DNA from: Kiritimatiellales bacterium
GTDB taxonomy: Bacteria > Verrucomicrobiota > Kiritimatiellia > Kiritimatiellales > Pontiellaceae
Length of the DNA stretch: 9,680 nucleotides
Direction of reading: 5' to 3'
Assembly (NCBI GenBank): GCA_021734595.1
Contig: JAIPIO010000156.1
Coordinates: 1-9,680 of the forward strand
A program made the position numbers and the translations under genes. The first letter of the stretch is position 1; every line of letters starts with the position of its first letter. Shown here in pieces: positions 1-7,027 of this stretch. Below the pieces are notes generated by a model. It worked only from the letters and a program-made list of their open reading frames with translations, made no database searches and was not told the origin of the DNA.

Positions 1-1
1 G

Positions 2-502
2 CTCAAGCGCGGCGCAAGGATTTACTGCCAGGCCGCCGGCTATGGCCGCACCTGTGATGCCTTTCACATTACCGCGCCGGCCGAAGAAGCCGTCGAAGCC
101 GCACGCGGCATGACGCTTGCCATTGCCGATGCCGGGCTCAATCCCGAAGACATCGACTACATCAACGCGCATGGAACGAGCACGCCCTACAACGACAAGG
201 GTGAAACCCTGGCCATCAAAAAAGCGCTGGGCGAAGAGCTTTCCCGCAAGGTGCAGATCAGCTCCACCAAATCCATGACCGGGCATATGCTTGGCGCGGC
301 CGGCGGTGTGGAAGCGATCGTCTGCGCCTTGGCGATCCGGGACGGAATTATTCCGCCCACCATCAACTACACCACCCCCGACCCCGACTGCGATCTGGAC
401 TATGTTCCGAACACCGCCCGGGAATCGGAAGTGAAGGCCGCCTTGAGCAACTCGCTCGGCTTCGGCGGACACAACGCCACGCTGTGCTTCACCAAAGTGT
501 AG
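2..502 (+). CDS. fabF: Beta-ketoacyl-ACP synthase II, C-terminal part (5' end outside window)
   Basis: This is the last 166 residues of a condensing enzyme of type II fatty acid synthesis, which joins malonyl-ACP to a growing acyl-ACP in the cytoplasm. The reading frame is open from base 2 and ends at TAG 500-502. Two active-site histidines of the family are visible: His57 of this fragment in NAHGTSTPYND (the counterpart of E. coli FabF His303) and His95 in SSTKSMTGHMLGAAGG (counterpart of His340). The C-terminal signature NSLGFGGHNATL is also present. The catalytic cysteine lies upstream of the window. The fragment is colinear with FabF and shows no frameshift, so the gene is cut only by the window edge. 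A secondary-metabolism ketosynthase is possible but less likely, because the sequence follows primary FabF closely. It converges on cdd and is separated from it by an 80-base palindrome-rich region. Confidence 0.95.
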   Translation, partial: LKRGARIYCQAAGYGRTCDAFHITAPAEEAVEAARGMTLAIADAGLNPEDIDYINAHGTSTPYNDKGETLAIKKALGEELSRKVQISSTKSMTGHMLGAAGGVEAIVCALAIRDGIIPPTINYTTPDPDCDLDYVPNTARESEVKAALSNSLGFGGHNATLCFTKV

Positions 503-506
503 TGGG

Positions 507-526
507 TTCCAAACTCTGGAAGTTTT
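507..526 (+). terminator. Possible first terminator of fabF
   Basis: The palindrome 507-521 (5-bp stem TTCCA/TGGAA, 5-base loop) is followed within two bases by TTTT at 523-526, immediately after the fabF stop codon. The stem is short and AT-rich, so it may act weakly or together with the stronger hairpin at 554-578. Confidence 0.4.
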
Positions 527-532
527 CTGCGG

Positions 533-553
533 AAAACTTCCAATGGTTGGAAG
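533..553 (-). terminator. Possible terminator of the pnp-cdd transcript
   Basis: Read on the minus strand, CTTCCAA-CCA-TTGGAAG forms a 7-bp stem with a 3-base loop (553 to 537) and is followed by TTTT (536-533). It lies 30 bases beyond the cdd stop codon, in the right place to end the minus-strand operon. Confidence 0.5.
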
Positions 554-582
554 AGCCGTTCCAGACATTGGAACGGCTTTTT
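554..582 (+). terminator. Rho-independent terminator of fabF
   Basis: AGCCGTTCCA (554-563) pairs perfectly with TGGAACGGCT (569-578) around the loop GACAT, giving a 10-bp stem that leads straight into TTTTT (578-582). This is a classical intrinsic terminator for transcription coming from fabF. The core of its stem is one of the TTCCA-N5-TGGAA palindromes. Its end abuts the cdd stop codon at 583. Confidence 0.8.
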
Positions 583-972
583 CTACAGCTTGAACGAATG
601 GGGCAGCAGCTCGCCGAGACGGATGGTTTCATACACCCCGGGATTTCCGGCGGAAGCGATGTGGACGGTGAGGTGGGGGTCGCAGAACTCGGCCAGCACC
701 TGGCGGCACGCGCCGCAGGGGTAGGGCATGGCGTCGCCGCCGGCAACAATGGCGATGGCTTCGAATTCGAGGTTCCCGGCGGCAACGGCTGAAAAGACCG
801 CAGTGCGCTCCGCGCAGTTGGTCAGTCCATACGAAGCGTTTTCCACATTGCAGCCGGTAAACACGGTTCCGTCCGCACAGAGCAAGGCCGCACCCACTTT
901 AAACTTGGAATAGGGCGCATAGGCTTTTTGTGCGGCTTCGGCGGCGGCTTTAACCAGATCAATCGGATTCAT
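583..972 (-). CDS. cdd: Cytidine deaminase
   Basis: A 129-residue cytoplasmic enzyme that hydrolyses cytidine and deoxycytidine to uridine and deoxyuridine in pyrimidine salvage. The zinc site of the short tetrameric family is complete: Cys53-Ala-Glu55 in GCNVENASYGLTNCAERTA, with Glu55 as the proton shuttle, and Cys86/Cys89 in PCGACRQV. These positions match the B. subtilis-type Cdd, and the length is typical of that class. The start ATG (972-970) overlaps the end of the nucleoside phosphorylase gene by 14 bases and is preceded by a strong GGAGGA at 986-981, eight bases away. Translational coupling with the upstream gene is therefore likely. The stop is TAG at 585-583, directly against the fabF terminator hairpin. 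Pairing with a purine nucleoside phosphorylase indicates a nucleoside salvage operon. Confidence 0.96.
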   Translation of the reverse strand: MNPIDLVKAAAEAAQKAYAPYSKFKVGAALLCADGTVFTGCNVENASYGLTNCAERTAVFSAVAAGNLEFEAIAIVAGGDAMPYPCGACRQVLAEFCDPHLTVHIASAGNPGVYETIRLGELLPHSFKL

Positions 973-1786
973 GGGCCAGTTCCTCCAGAAAGCGGGTGAT
1001 CGTCTGTTTCATTTTCGGCATCGCCGTGGCGGCGGTGTCCGACACATCCTGGTGGGTCAGCTTGACGGGACTGATGCCCGCCGCCCAGTTGCAGACGCAG
1101 GAAAGTCCAGCCACCTGCATGCCCAGTGCGTTGGCCACCATCGCCTCCGGCACGGTGGACATGCCGACGGCGTCCGCGCCCATGGCCTTGAATAGGTTGA
1201 CTTCCGCCGGTGTTTCGTAGGTCGGTCCCGTCGTGGCCACATAGACGCCGGCGGTGTCCGCCCCGGCCTTCATCAGTTTTTTGCGCAGTGGTTTGCTGTA
1301 GATTTCCGACTGGTCGGGAAAGCGGGTTCCAAGGGTTGGATTGTGCGGTCCGATCAGCGGATTGCCGCCGAGCAGGTTGATATGGTCTTCGATCACCATC
1401 AATGTACCCGGTTTTAGGTCGTCGCGGATGCCGCCCGCGGCATTGGTCAGTAGCACGGTGTTCGCGCCGAGGGCATGCAGCACGTAAACCGGCAGGATGA
1501 CCGGCGTCCAGCCTTCGCCCTCGTACCAGTGGCGGCGTCCCTGGAAAATCAGGATTTCCATTCCGCCGACCGTTGCGTGCAACAGTTTGCCGGCATGGCC
1601 CTCCACCCCGGTCTTTCCAAAGCCTGGAATCTTTTCGTAGGAAAGTTCCAAAGCCTGGAAATCCTCCGTCACCGTGCCCCAGCCCGAGCCGAGCACCAGC
1701 CCGCACTTTGGTTTCGCATCCGGCCATTGCTTTTGGACCGCCTCGACGGCCGTCTCCAGTGTGAGCTGATTAATCTGTGAATTCAT
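959..1786 (-). CDS. punA: Purine nucleoside phosphorylase (trimeric, inosine/guanosine type)
   Basis: A 275-residue cytoplasmic enzyme that splits purine nucleosides with phosphate to free base and (deoxy)ribose 1-phosphate. Family landmarks run in order: LGSG with phosphate-binding Ser34; VEGHAG with His64; FQGRRHWYEG (residues 81-90, where many homologues have GRxHxYEG); TNAAGG (114-119); GPTYETPAE with Glu191; VGMSTVPE (207-214); and the base-binding region around Asn233. The length is normal for the trimeric family. I chose ATG 1786-1784 (protein begins MNSQ) over an in-frame ATG at 1822, because the extra 12 residues are not family-like and because homology with the relic copy at 7028-7221 ends exactly at this ATG. 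No strong Shine-Dalgarno precedes it. A possible minus-strand promoter (TTGATT, then TTTAAG near the start) lies just upstream but is weak. Its stop overlaps cdd. Two identical 15-base palindromes sit within its coding sequence. Confidence 0.94.
   Translation of the reverse strand: MNSQINQLTLETAVEAVQKQWPDAKPKCGLVLGSGWGTVTEDFQALELSYEKIPGFGKTGVEGHAGKLLHATVGGMEILIFQGRRHWYEGEGWTPVILPVYVLHALGANTVLLTNAAGGIRDDLKPGTLMVIEDHINLLGGNPLIGPHNPTLGTRFPDQSEIYSKPLRKKLMKAGADTAGVYVATTGPTYETPAEVNLFKAMGADAVGMSTVPEAMVANALGMQVAGLSCVCNWAAGISPVKLTHQDVSDTAATAMPKMKQTITRFLEELAHESD
981..986 (-). promoter_or_regulatory. Shine-Dalgarno site of cdd inside pnp
   Basis: On the minus strand GGAGGA lies eight bases before the cdd ATG and within the last codons of pnp. 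It supports the chosen cdd start and coupled translation of the two genes. Confidence 0.75.
1615..1660. repeat. Pair of identical palindromes inside the pnp coding sequence
   Basis: TTCCAAAGCCTGGAA occurs exactly twice, at 1615-1629 and 1646-1660, 31 bases apart. The 16 bases between them are a near-palindrome (CTTTTCG...GGAAAG). The layout copies that of the first two palindromes after fabF, which also start 31 bases apart. On the coding strand the repeats specify FQALE (pnp residues 43-47) and part of PGFGK (around 54-58). The protein is not longer than other family members here, so the repeats replace rather than add codons. Confidence 0.75.
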
Positions 1787-1899
1787 GACTGACAGCTTAA
1801 AGGGCATCGGCCCGGGAATCAATCCCCTGATTAGGTTTGAATGGGATGCCGATTTTCACCACTACGACTACTCAGGTTTAATTCGAGAAGGGTGCATTC

Positions 1900-2064
1900 A
1901 TGCTGAAGAAGCTGTTTCCATTTCTGGACTGGAGGTTTTCAAGGGAGGATTTCCGGGCCGGGTTGCTGGTTGGTTTCTTCCGTCTTACCGTCGTGGCCAA
2001 TTTTCTCTCCAAACCGGCAAAGGATGGTTTTGTCCACGCGGTGCCGGGCGGTGTTACTGCATAG
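1900..2064 (+). pseudogene. Remnant of a SulP-family anion transporter N-terminus
   Basis: A 54-codon open frame starts at ATG 1900, behind an AAGGG-containing leader, and ends at TAG 2062-2064. It begins MLKKLFPFLDW...SREDFRAGLLVG, which resembles the cytoplasmic start of SulP sulfate/anion permeases (FPFLxW...S/R-x-DLRADLLAG). It then jumps to FFRLTVVANFLSKPAKDGFV, which resembles a later SulP segment (F/LRLGFLxNFLSxPVxxGF). The roughly 80 residues that should lie between them, covering the first membrane helices, are missing, and nothing SulP-like follows the stop. The fragment therefore looks like a decayed gene with an internal deletion and a lost 3' end. It sits in the 347-base gap between pnp and the large glycosidase gene. 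I recognise nothing else in that gap except a 10-base direct repeat at 2099-2122. The family assignment rests on remembered motifs and is moderate. Confidence 0.5.
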
Positions 2065-2098
2065 ACCCACGAGACAGCCATTGGCAGCAACAAACCTA

Positions 2099-2122
2099 CC
2101 GACACTTTCCTGCCGACACTTT
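2099..2122. repeat. Short direct repeat beyond the glycosidase stop
   Basis: CCGACACTTT occurs at 2099-2108 and again at 2113-2122, eleven bases before the glycosidase stop codon (read on the + strand). It could be a rearrangement scar or chance. No terminator hairpin with a T-run is visible here for the minus-strand gene. Confidence 0.35.
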
Positions 2123-2133
2123 ATCGTAGCGCG

Positions 2134-5100
2134 CTATTGCTCCACTCTGAGCCGGATGAATTTTTCATCCAGATCGTAAGCGGTACGTACAGCCACGGTT
2201 TCGACCTCGCCGTCGTCACCAATGACCTCTTCGGTAAATCCGGTTGTTCCCCAGCTTGGCGATACCAGCTCTGGCGAATATTCGGCATAGACACTAATGC
2301 CGCCGATCTTGCGCCTCGTGTAGATGATGACCCAGTTTGGATTATCAAACGACATCGAGATGATCGGCGAATCGGCAACCAGCGGGTCGGTCGCCAAGAT
2401 CCATTCCAGATTGTTGGAGTACTTGTCCAAGTCCGGATTCCCCTCCGGTATTGTATCCGTTCCCGGAGGTGCGTTGGAAAAAGCAACTTCCGCCCATTGG
2501 TCGTACGGGGATACATACGGCTCTTCTATGCGGATATTGTCGATGGCCGGGTCGGCCGCGTTCCAGTTGTCATTGGCAGTCCGGAAGCGGATCGTTACCT
2601 CATTGTTTCCGGTAAAGGTCGTCAGATCCACCGTTGCAACAGACCATGGGACTGTGCTGGTGGAGTGCTGCTGGCCGCTCATTATCCAGACATTGGACGC
2701 CCAAGTGGACCCATCGTGTATATCGACTGCGAGGAACTCGATATATTGCCCGTACATGTGGTAATCAAAGGTCATCGTGGGGTCTGTTGCAGCGCTTAAG
2801 TCGAAGACGCATTCAACCATGTTGGTGTTGTCGGTTTGTGAAGGAGAATCATGCCCTTCACTGAATAGATAGTATTCGCCGTCGGAGGCTCCGCTCGGAC
2901 CCGCATTCGTGGTCGGCGTACCGCCGCTGCCGACCTCCCAGTCCGCCGGATCATCGTAAAACTGTCGCCAGGCGCCGATGCCGTTTTCAAAGCTTTCGGC
3001 ATACGGCAGCGTCTGCACCTCGGCAATCGTGATCGGCTGATAGTGTTTGATAAAGCGGAACCGTACGTTGTCGTAGGCCGCCGTATCGTTGTCGACATTG
3101 ATCACATTCGCACTGGTGATGCGCAGACGTTTTCCGGTCGACGGATGGTCGATGAAGAACCAGCCATACTGGTCTTCGTTCAGTTCCCATTCAACCGTTG
3201 ATCCCGTGGTGCCTGCTGCCGCCAGTCCGACGCTGGAGTCGTTGTAGGAAAGGCGGCGGCCGTCGCTGAGGCCCGTGATGTATTTGTTGCCGCCCGGCGC
3301 GGCTTCGAGCATAAACTGTTCGGTTGCATTTCGGTTCAGCACATCGGCATAGCTGACGGTGTTGGAGGCCGGATGGTCGATCAGGCGCAGGAAGCGTCCC
3401 TTGTTGTGGATGATGTAGGCGGTCTCGTCCACAACACTGGCATTGCCGTCCCATCCGGCCAGCAGCAGACCGCACTCGGCCAGGTCTTCCCAGCCGGGAT
3501 CGGTCTTATCGTTATTGTAGTGCAGCGCCAGCCGTGGCGAATTCATGTCGGTCGGATCGTCACTGGCAGCATCAGTTGTAGCCGGGTCTCCTCCATACAT
3601 GGCCCACTCATAAAGGGACCACCCTTTCAGCCACGACAGGCTTTCGGCGCGCCACATGAATTCGGCCAGGAAGTTATAGTTGTGGTTGCGGCTCCACGTC
3701 TCCAGCGTGCCGTTGAAGTTGCGGGTGGAAAATTCGGTCAGCAAGATCGGCTTGCCATACGTGTTGTACAGGCTCTGCATGTTGTTGATGAGCTCGTCCG
3801 GGCTCCCTTGAGCAGCACCGGAGGTCGAATACCAGTGCATCGTCATGTATTCGGTGCGGAAACCGCGCTCGGCGGCCATGGCTTCGTAGGCGGTGCGCCA
3901 CGAACCCTGATAGTTCGATGGACATGGGCCTCCCAACGGAAGGCGCATGCGTTCCATGCGCGGCCATTGATACGCCGCCGTCTCCTCGGTCATGTTCGCC
4001 TGGTCCGGAAGGTTGGGTTCGTTGAAGCCCAACACCGTGGTCTGGTTGGCACGACGGTACCACTTCGGTTGTTCCCGAAGAATGCCGGCTGTGGAGGAAC
4101 CGATGCCGGCCCACTGCATCGGCAGATATTGGCCATATTCATACTCATTCTCCCCTCCATATCCCCAATTATAGGACCACGAGGGTTTAAACAAGGAATT
4201 AAAGTGCGGAGCCGAAGCCTGCCCCTTCTTGGGATAGTGCGTCTCGTAATTAACTTTCCATTGCTGAGTCTGGTCCGCGTCGGCCACCTGTTGCACCACG
4301 TTGGTTCCATCCAGGTCGAGCACCAGCCCGCTCCAGACATTTTTGATTTGGAAATGAGTACCGTCGCCGGTGTCCACCAACCGCCAGCGCTGGTGCGGCA
4401 TGGAGGAATACTCGCCTTCCACGATCGATGCGCCGCCGTTAGTGGCGGCAAGCGCAACCTCGAAACATTGTTCGCTGTCCTTGCTGCGCAGGCGATAGGT
4501 GTCGGTGCCGAGGTTCAGCAAAACCTGGAACCACGGTTCGTTTGTGGTCACAGATGAACCATTCATGGAGGTGACAAGGAACTGCCCGGTATCCCGGTTT
4601 TCGATAGTGTAGTAGGAATCCTCATAGTCCATGAAGCTTTGCGAAGGCGGCGCTGCATCCTTTGCATCGGTCCAGAGCGGATAGCCGGAACCGTTGTTTC
4701 CCGGCAGCAGGACCAGCTCGCGGATAAACGCCTGGTTGGCATCAAGCGAGCGGATCCGGATTTTTTTGGTCGTTGCCGAAGCATTGAAGCGGACGCTCCG
4801 ATTGAGTTCGGCATTGCCCGAAACCGAGCCGCCGTCAAAGAGAACCCAGTCAGTACCGTTGCTGCTGTAGGCCACTTCAAAATCCTGAATTTGCGTGCCC
4901 GGCATTCCCTCATAGCCGGAGTAAAGCTGAATGCCGCGGATCTTTTCACTCTGTGGCAGATGGATTTCCAGATCGTGCGGGCCTGCAGCATTCGTGCTGG
5001 CCCAGCCGGAGGCATCGTCGACATAGCCGTCGATCGCCAGCTTCGGATAGTTGTTTCCGCTTACGGAGGAATATTCGTACTGGCGCAGCTTCGCAATGTT

Positions 5101-6924
5101 TAGATCCAGATCCGCCCCGAAAGGCACCATCGAACCGTCAGCGGTCGGAGGATACAGCGCCAGTTCCTTCACGCGGGCCGTTCCGTCGATCGTGTACAAA
5201 CGGAACTCCTGGGCGGTGACCGGCGTGTCGAACACCAAGTTGAGTTCAGGCGAGGTGTTGCCCGAGACCACCGTGCCCGGAATATCGACCCAGCTTGCCC
5301 CATTATGGTACTGCAACGAAAAATCAGACATGCCTGAGTTCCAGGTGGATCCGCTGTAGAGATGCGCGCTGCCGATGGTCATGGGTGTGCCCAGATCGAG
5401 CGCAAGCCAATGCGGTCCGGCACCGCTACTGACCCAGCGGCTGTCCTGAGCCATAAACCCGTCGGTGGCGTACTGCGACGGTTCGGTGGCCGTGGCCGAA
5501 TCCCTCGTGGGCTTCTGATACTTGGCCAGGTTGATGTGGTCGTTGTACGCAAAGACCGATCCCGGCTTGGCGGCCACTTGCAGGTTGTCGATCCATGCCC
5601 CGCCGTTGACAGAAACATCGTTCGCAATGCGCAACGCGCTGATTTCGGTTACACCGGAAGACCGTGCGCCGAAATCGATCTCCATCAACTCCCCCGTATC
5701 GGCATAATCGCCATCGCCGTTCCAGTCGAGGCTCAACCGCGCGCCCCGGTTCCCGGCCTGCGAGGGCTGGCTGGACACATCGATCTTGACATGGACCATG
5801 GTTGCACCCCAGTCGAGGTAGCCATCGACTGCTGGATTCTTGAAACCATTATTTACGCCGGTTCCGTTTGCCGACACGCCGGTAATCTGCCCAGAAGCAT
5901 TGAGTGTGTAGAAATCCTTGTTATTATTCATCCGGAAAACAAACGTATAGGCGCTGTTGCCGTCGGCATCGTCCAACGAAAATTCAACGCGCTGCCCACC
6001 CGATTGCCGAACCGCGTAGAGATCCATTTCAACTGTCAGCGCTTCACCCCCCGCCAAATCAACGGCACGCGAGAAAACCGCGTTGGCCGAATTGGAGCTG
6101 GAGCCGGATGTAGCTTTGTCGAACACAAACGCGTTGTCGGTGCCACCGTCGGAAATGATCGCTCCGGGATTCACGCCGGGCAGTTCCCAGCTGCCGACCG
6201 ATGTTCCTGAGTCCAGATTGGATTCCGACGCATTGGCCGTTACCGTATCGCTGACCTCGGCGGACGCATCGAAGTCGGCCTCGAACACCACGGCTTCCGC
6301 CGAAGCGCCCTGCGAGTTGCCCAATGCAAAGTTAAAATCACGCCCGGTGACGGTAATCCCGGGATAGAAAGCCCGTCCGAAAAAACCGTCGGCATAGGCA
6401 TTGGAAGTGTCCAGATAAGCCTTCAACTCCACCGAAGTCGTTGCGTTAGAGAACGCCAGCGCATAAGTGGTCCCGTGCTGCCCGCCCGCCAGGGTGACTG
6501 GATCGAATTCATAGTAGAGATATTCACCGTTCGCTGTGGGAATCTCGCTGCCGGAATAGGTGTGTTCGGCCAGCACGGTCGAATAGGCGCTGTCAGCGGT
6601 GAAGCCCTGGTCGTAGCGGATAAGCTTCAGGTTGCTTTCGCCCATGCGCCCGGCATTGACCTTGAAGGCGAAGAAATCAACCGTCCAAAACTCGCCTGCG
6701 CCCACCGTAAAAACATGCGCGGCTCCTTTTGATCCGGTAGTAAGCGCCACCTTTTCGCCTGTCCCCCCCGCCAGCGAGCTGGCCACCACGTTGGAGATCG
6801 TCGTCCCTGAACCCATCACCACGCCATTGGCCGGCACGCTGGGCAACGAGCTGATTTGAAGTGTAGCCAATGCCCCTTGAATGGAGAAGGCACCAACCGC
6901 GATTGCTAAAACGGCTTTTTTTAT
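2134..6924 (-). CDS. Secreted multi-domain GH128-type beta-1,3-glucanase with discoidin, ricin-lectin and MAM modules
   Basis: A protein of about 1596 residues, predicted to be exported and to cleave beta-1,3-glucan. Order (numbered from the ATA codon at 6924): signal peptide 1-20 (Lys-Lys, hydrophobic core, ALA cleavage); unassigned beta-rich domain about 40-205; LamG-like domain about 213-453; two discoidin (F5/8 type C, CBM32-like) domains about 464-593 and 608-742; ricin-type trefoil about 768-893 with QRW and QQW motifs; catalytic domain about 908-1135; second trefoil-like domain about 1165-1295; MAM domain about 1305-1467; PVC-type C-terminal module 1475-1596. The catalytic part resembles GH128 (Asl1-like, clan GH-A): SWSYNWGY, GFNEPNLPDQANM with probable acid/base Glu969, MHWYS, and KPILLTEF with probable nucleophile Glu1064. 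No conventional start codon precedes the signal peptide, because an in-frame TAA sits directly upstream of ATA. The first usual start, TTG at 6870, falls inside the cleavage site and would destroy export. The substrate is inferred from the family; the frame is certain. Confidence 0.88.
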   Translation of the reverse strand: MKKAVLAIAVGAFSIQGALATLQISSLPSVPANGVVMGSGTTISNVVASSLAGGTGEKVALTTGSKGAAHVFTVGAGEFWTVDFFAFKVNAGRMGESNLKLIRYDQGFTADSAYSTVLAEHTYSGSEIPTANGEYLYYEFDPVTLAGGQHGTTYALAFSNATTSVELKAYLDTSNAYADGFFGRAFYPGITVTGRDFNFALGNSQGASAEAVVFEADFDASAEVSDTVTANASESNLDSGTSVGSWELPGVNPGAIISDGGTDNAFVFDKATSGSSSNSANAVFSRAVDLAGGEALTVEMDLYAVRQSGGQRVEFSLDDADGNSAYTFVFRMNNNKDFYTLNASGQITGVSANGTGVNNGFKNPAVDGYLDWGATMVHVKIDVSSQPSQAGNRGARLSLDWNGDGDYADTGELMEIDFGARSSGVTEISALRIANDVSVNGGAWIDNLQVAAKPGSVFAYNDHINLAKYQKPTRDSATATEPSQYATDGFMAQDSRWVSSGAGPHWLALDLGTPMTIGSAHLYSGSTWNSGMSDFSLQYHNGASWVDIPGTVVSGNTSPELNLVFDTPVTAQEFRLYTIDGTARVKELALYPPTADGSMVPFGADLDLNIAKLRQYEYSSVSGNNYPKLAIDGYVDDASGWASTNAAGPHDLEIHLPQSEKIRGIQLYSGYEGMPGTQIQDFEVAYSSNGTDWVLFDGGSVSGNAELNRSVRFNASATTKKIRIRSLDANQAFIRELVLLPGNNGSGYPLWTDAKDAAPPSQSFMDYEDSYYTIENRDTGQFLVTSMNGSSVTTNEPWFQVLLNLGTDTYRLRSKDSEQCFEVALAATNGGASIVEGEYSSMPHQRWRLVDTGDGTHFQIKNVWSGLVLDLDGTNVVQQVADADQTQQWKVNYETHYPKKGQASAPHFNSLFKPSWSYNWGYGGENEYEYGQYLPMQWAGIGSSTAGILREQPKWYRRANQTTVLGFNEPNLPDQANMTEETAAYQWPRMERMRLPLGGPCPSNYQGSWRTAYEAMAAERGFRTEYMTMHWYSTSGAAQGSPDELINNMQSLYNTYGKPILLTEFSTRNFNGTLETWSRNHNYNFLAEFMWRAESLSWLKGWSLYEWAMYGGDPATTDAASDDPTDMNSPRLALHYNNDKTDPGWEDLAECGLLLAGWDGNASVVDETAYIIHNKGRFLRLIDHPASNTVSYADVLNRNATEQFMLEAAPGGNKYITGLSDGRRLSYNDSSVGLAAAGTTGSTVEWELNEDQYGWFFIDHPSTGKRLRITSANVINVDNDTAAYDNVRFRFIKHYQPITIAEVQTLPYAESFENGIGAWRQFYDDPADWEVGSGGTPTTNAGPSGASDGEYYLFSEGHDSPSQTDNTNMVECVFDLSAATDPTMTFDYHMYGQYIEFLAVDIHDGSTWASNVWIMSGQQHSTSTVPWSVATVDLTTFTGNNEVTIRFRTANDNWNAADPAIDNIRIEEPYVSPYDQWAEVAFSNAPPGTDTIPEGNPDLDKYSNNLEWILATDPLVADSPIISMSFDNPNWVIIYTRRKIGGISVYAEYSPELVSPSWGTTGFTEEVIGDDGEVETVAVRTAYDLDEKFIRLRVEQ

Positions 6925-6939
6925 TTACTCAAACCCCTC
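6922..6939 (-). promoter_or_regulatory. Ribosome binding site and non-canonical ATA start of the glycosidase
   Basis: On the minus strand GAGGGG (6939-6934) lies nine bases before ATA-AAA-AAA-GCC (from 6924). The in-frame triplet just before ATA is the stop TAA (6927-6925). The signal-peptide codons begin right at ATA, so this is where an ATG would be expected. The leader between here and the phosphorylase relic (6940-7027) holds no gene. It contains a run of eight T on the minus strand at the relic edge (7023-7016) but no convincing promoter. Confidence 0.55.
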
Positions 6940-7027
6940 TTTAAATTTCAGCCATGGATATGCACTGACATACCGAAGCACGAGGGCTAACACACTATCG
7001 GATTCGCGTCTACCTAAAAAAATCAGG

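Larger units (their letters stand above)
507..573. repeat. Array of three TTCCA-N5-TGGAA palindromes
   Basis: Three 15-base imperfect palindromes of the form TTCCA-N5-TGGAA lie at 507-521 (N5 AACTC), 538-552 (ATGGT) and 559-573 (GACAT). The first two are 31 bases apart (start to start). The 16 bases between them are themselves an inverted repeat, and with flanking bases they form a 9-bp stem (518-526 with 533-541) around a 6-base loop. The array fills nearly the whole gap between the convergent fabF and cdd genes. The arms are constant while the central five bases vary, which suggests a family of dispersed elements rather than one local duplication. Further copies occur at 1615-1629, 1646-1660 and 7081-7095. 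Confidence 0.8.

Noticed and set aside
507..573. CRISPR array
   Set aside because: The repeats are only 15 bases with variable centres and irregular spacing (31 and 21 bases), and no cas genes are present.
1787..1822. Longer pnp start at 1822, adding MIPGPMPFKLSV
   Set aside because: The extra residues do not resemble the family, and the homology with the relic copy begins at the inner ATG (1786).
3373..4557. Long open frame on the + strand opposite the glycosidase (394 codons), and similar ones at 2137-2799 and 5362-6210
   Set aside because: They are antisense shadows of a high-GC coding sequence. Their translations show no domains, and the minus-strand frame carries clear GH128, discoidin, ricin and MAM motifs.
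1787..7027. The segment between the pnp copies as a transposon or integrative element
   Set aside because: No transposase, integrase, terminal inverted repeats or clean target-site duplication is visible. Only the pnp 5' direct repeats are, so a named mobile element is not supported.
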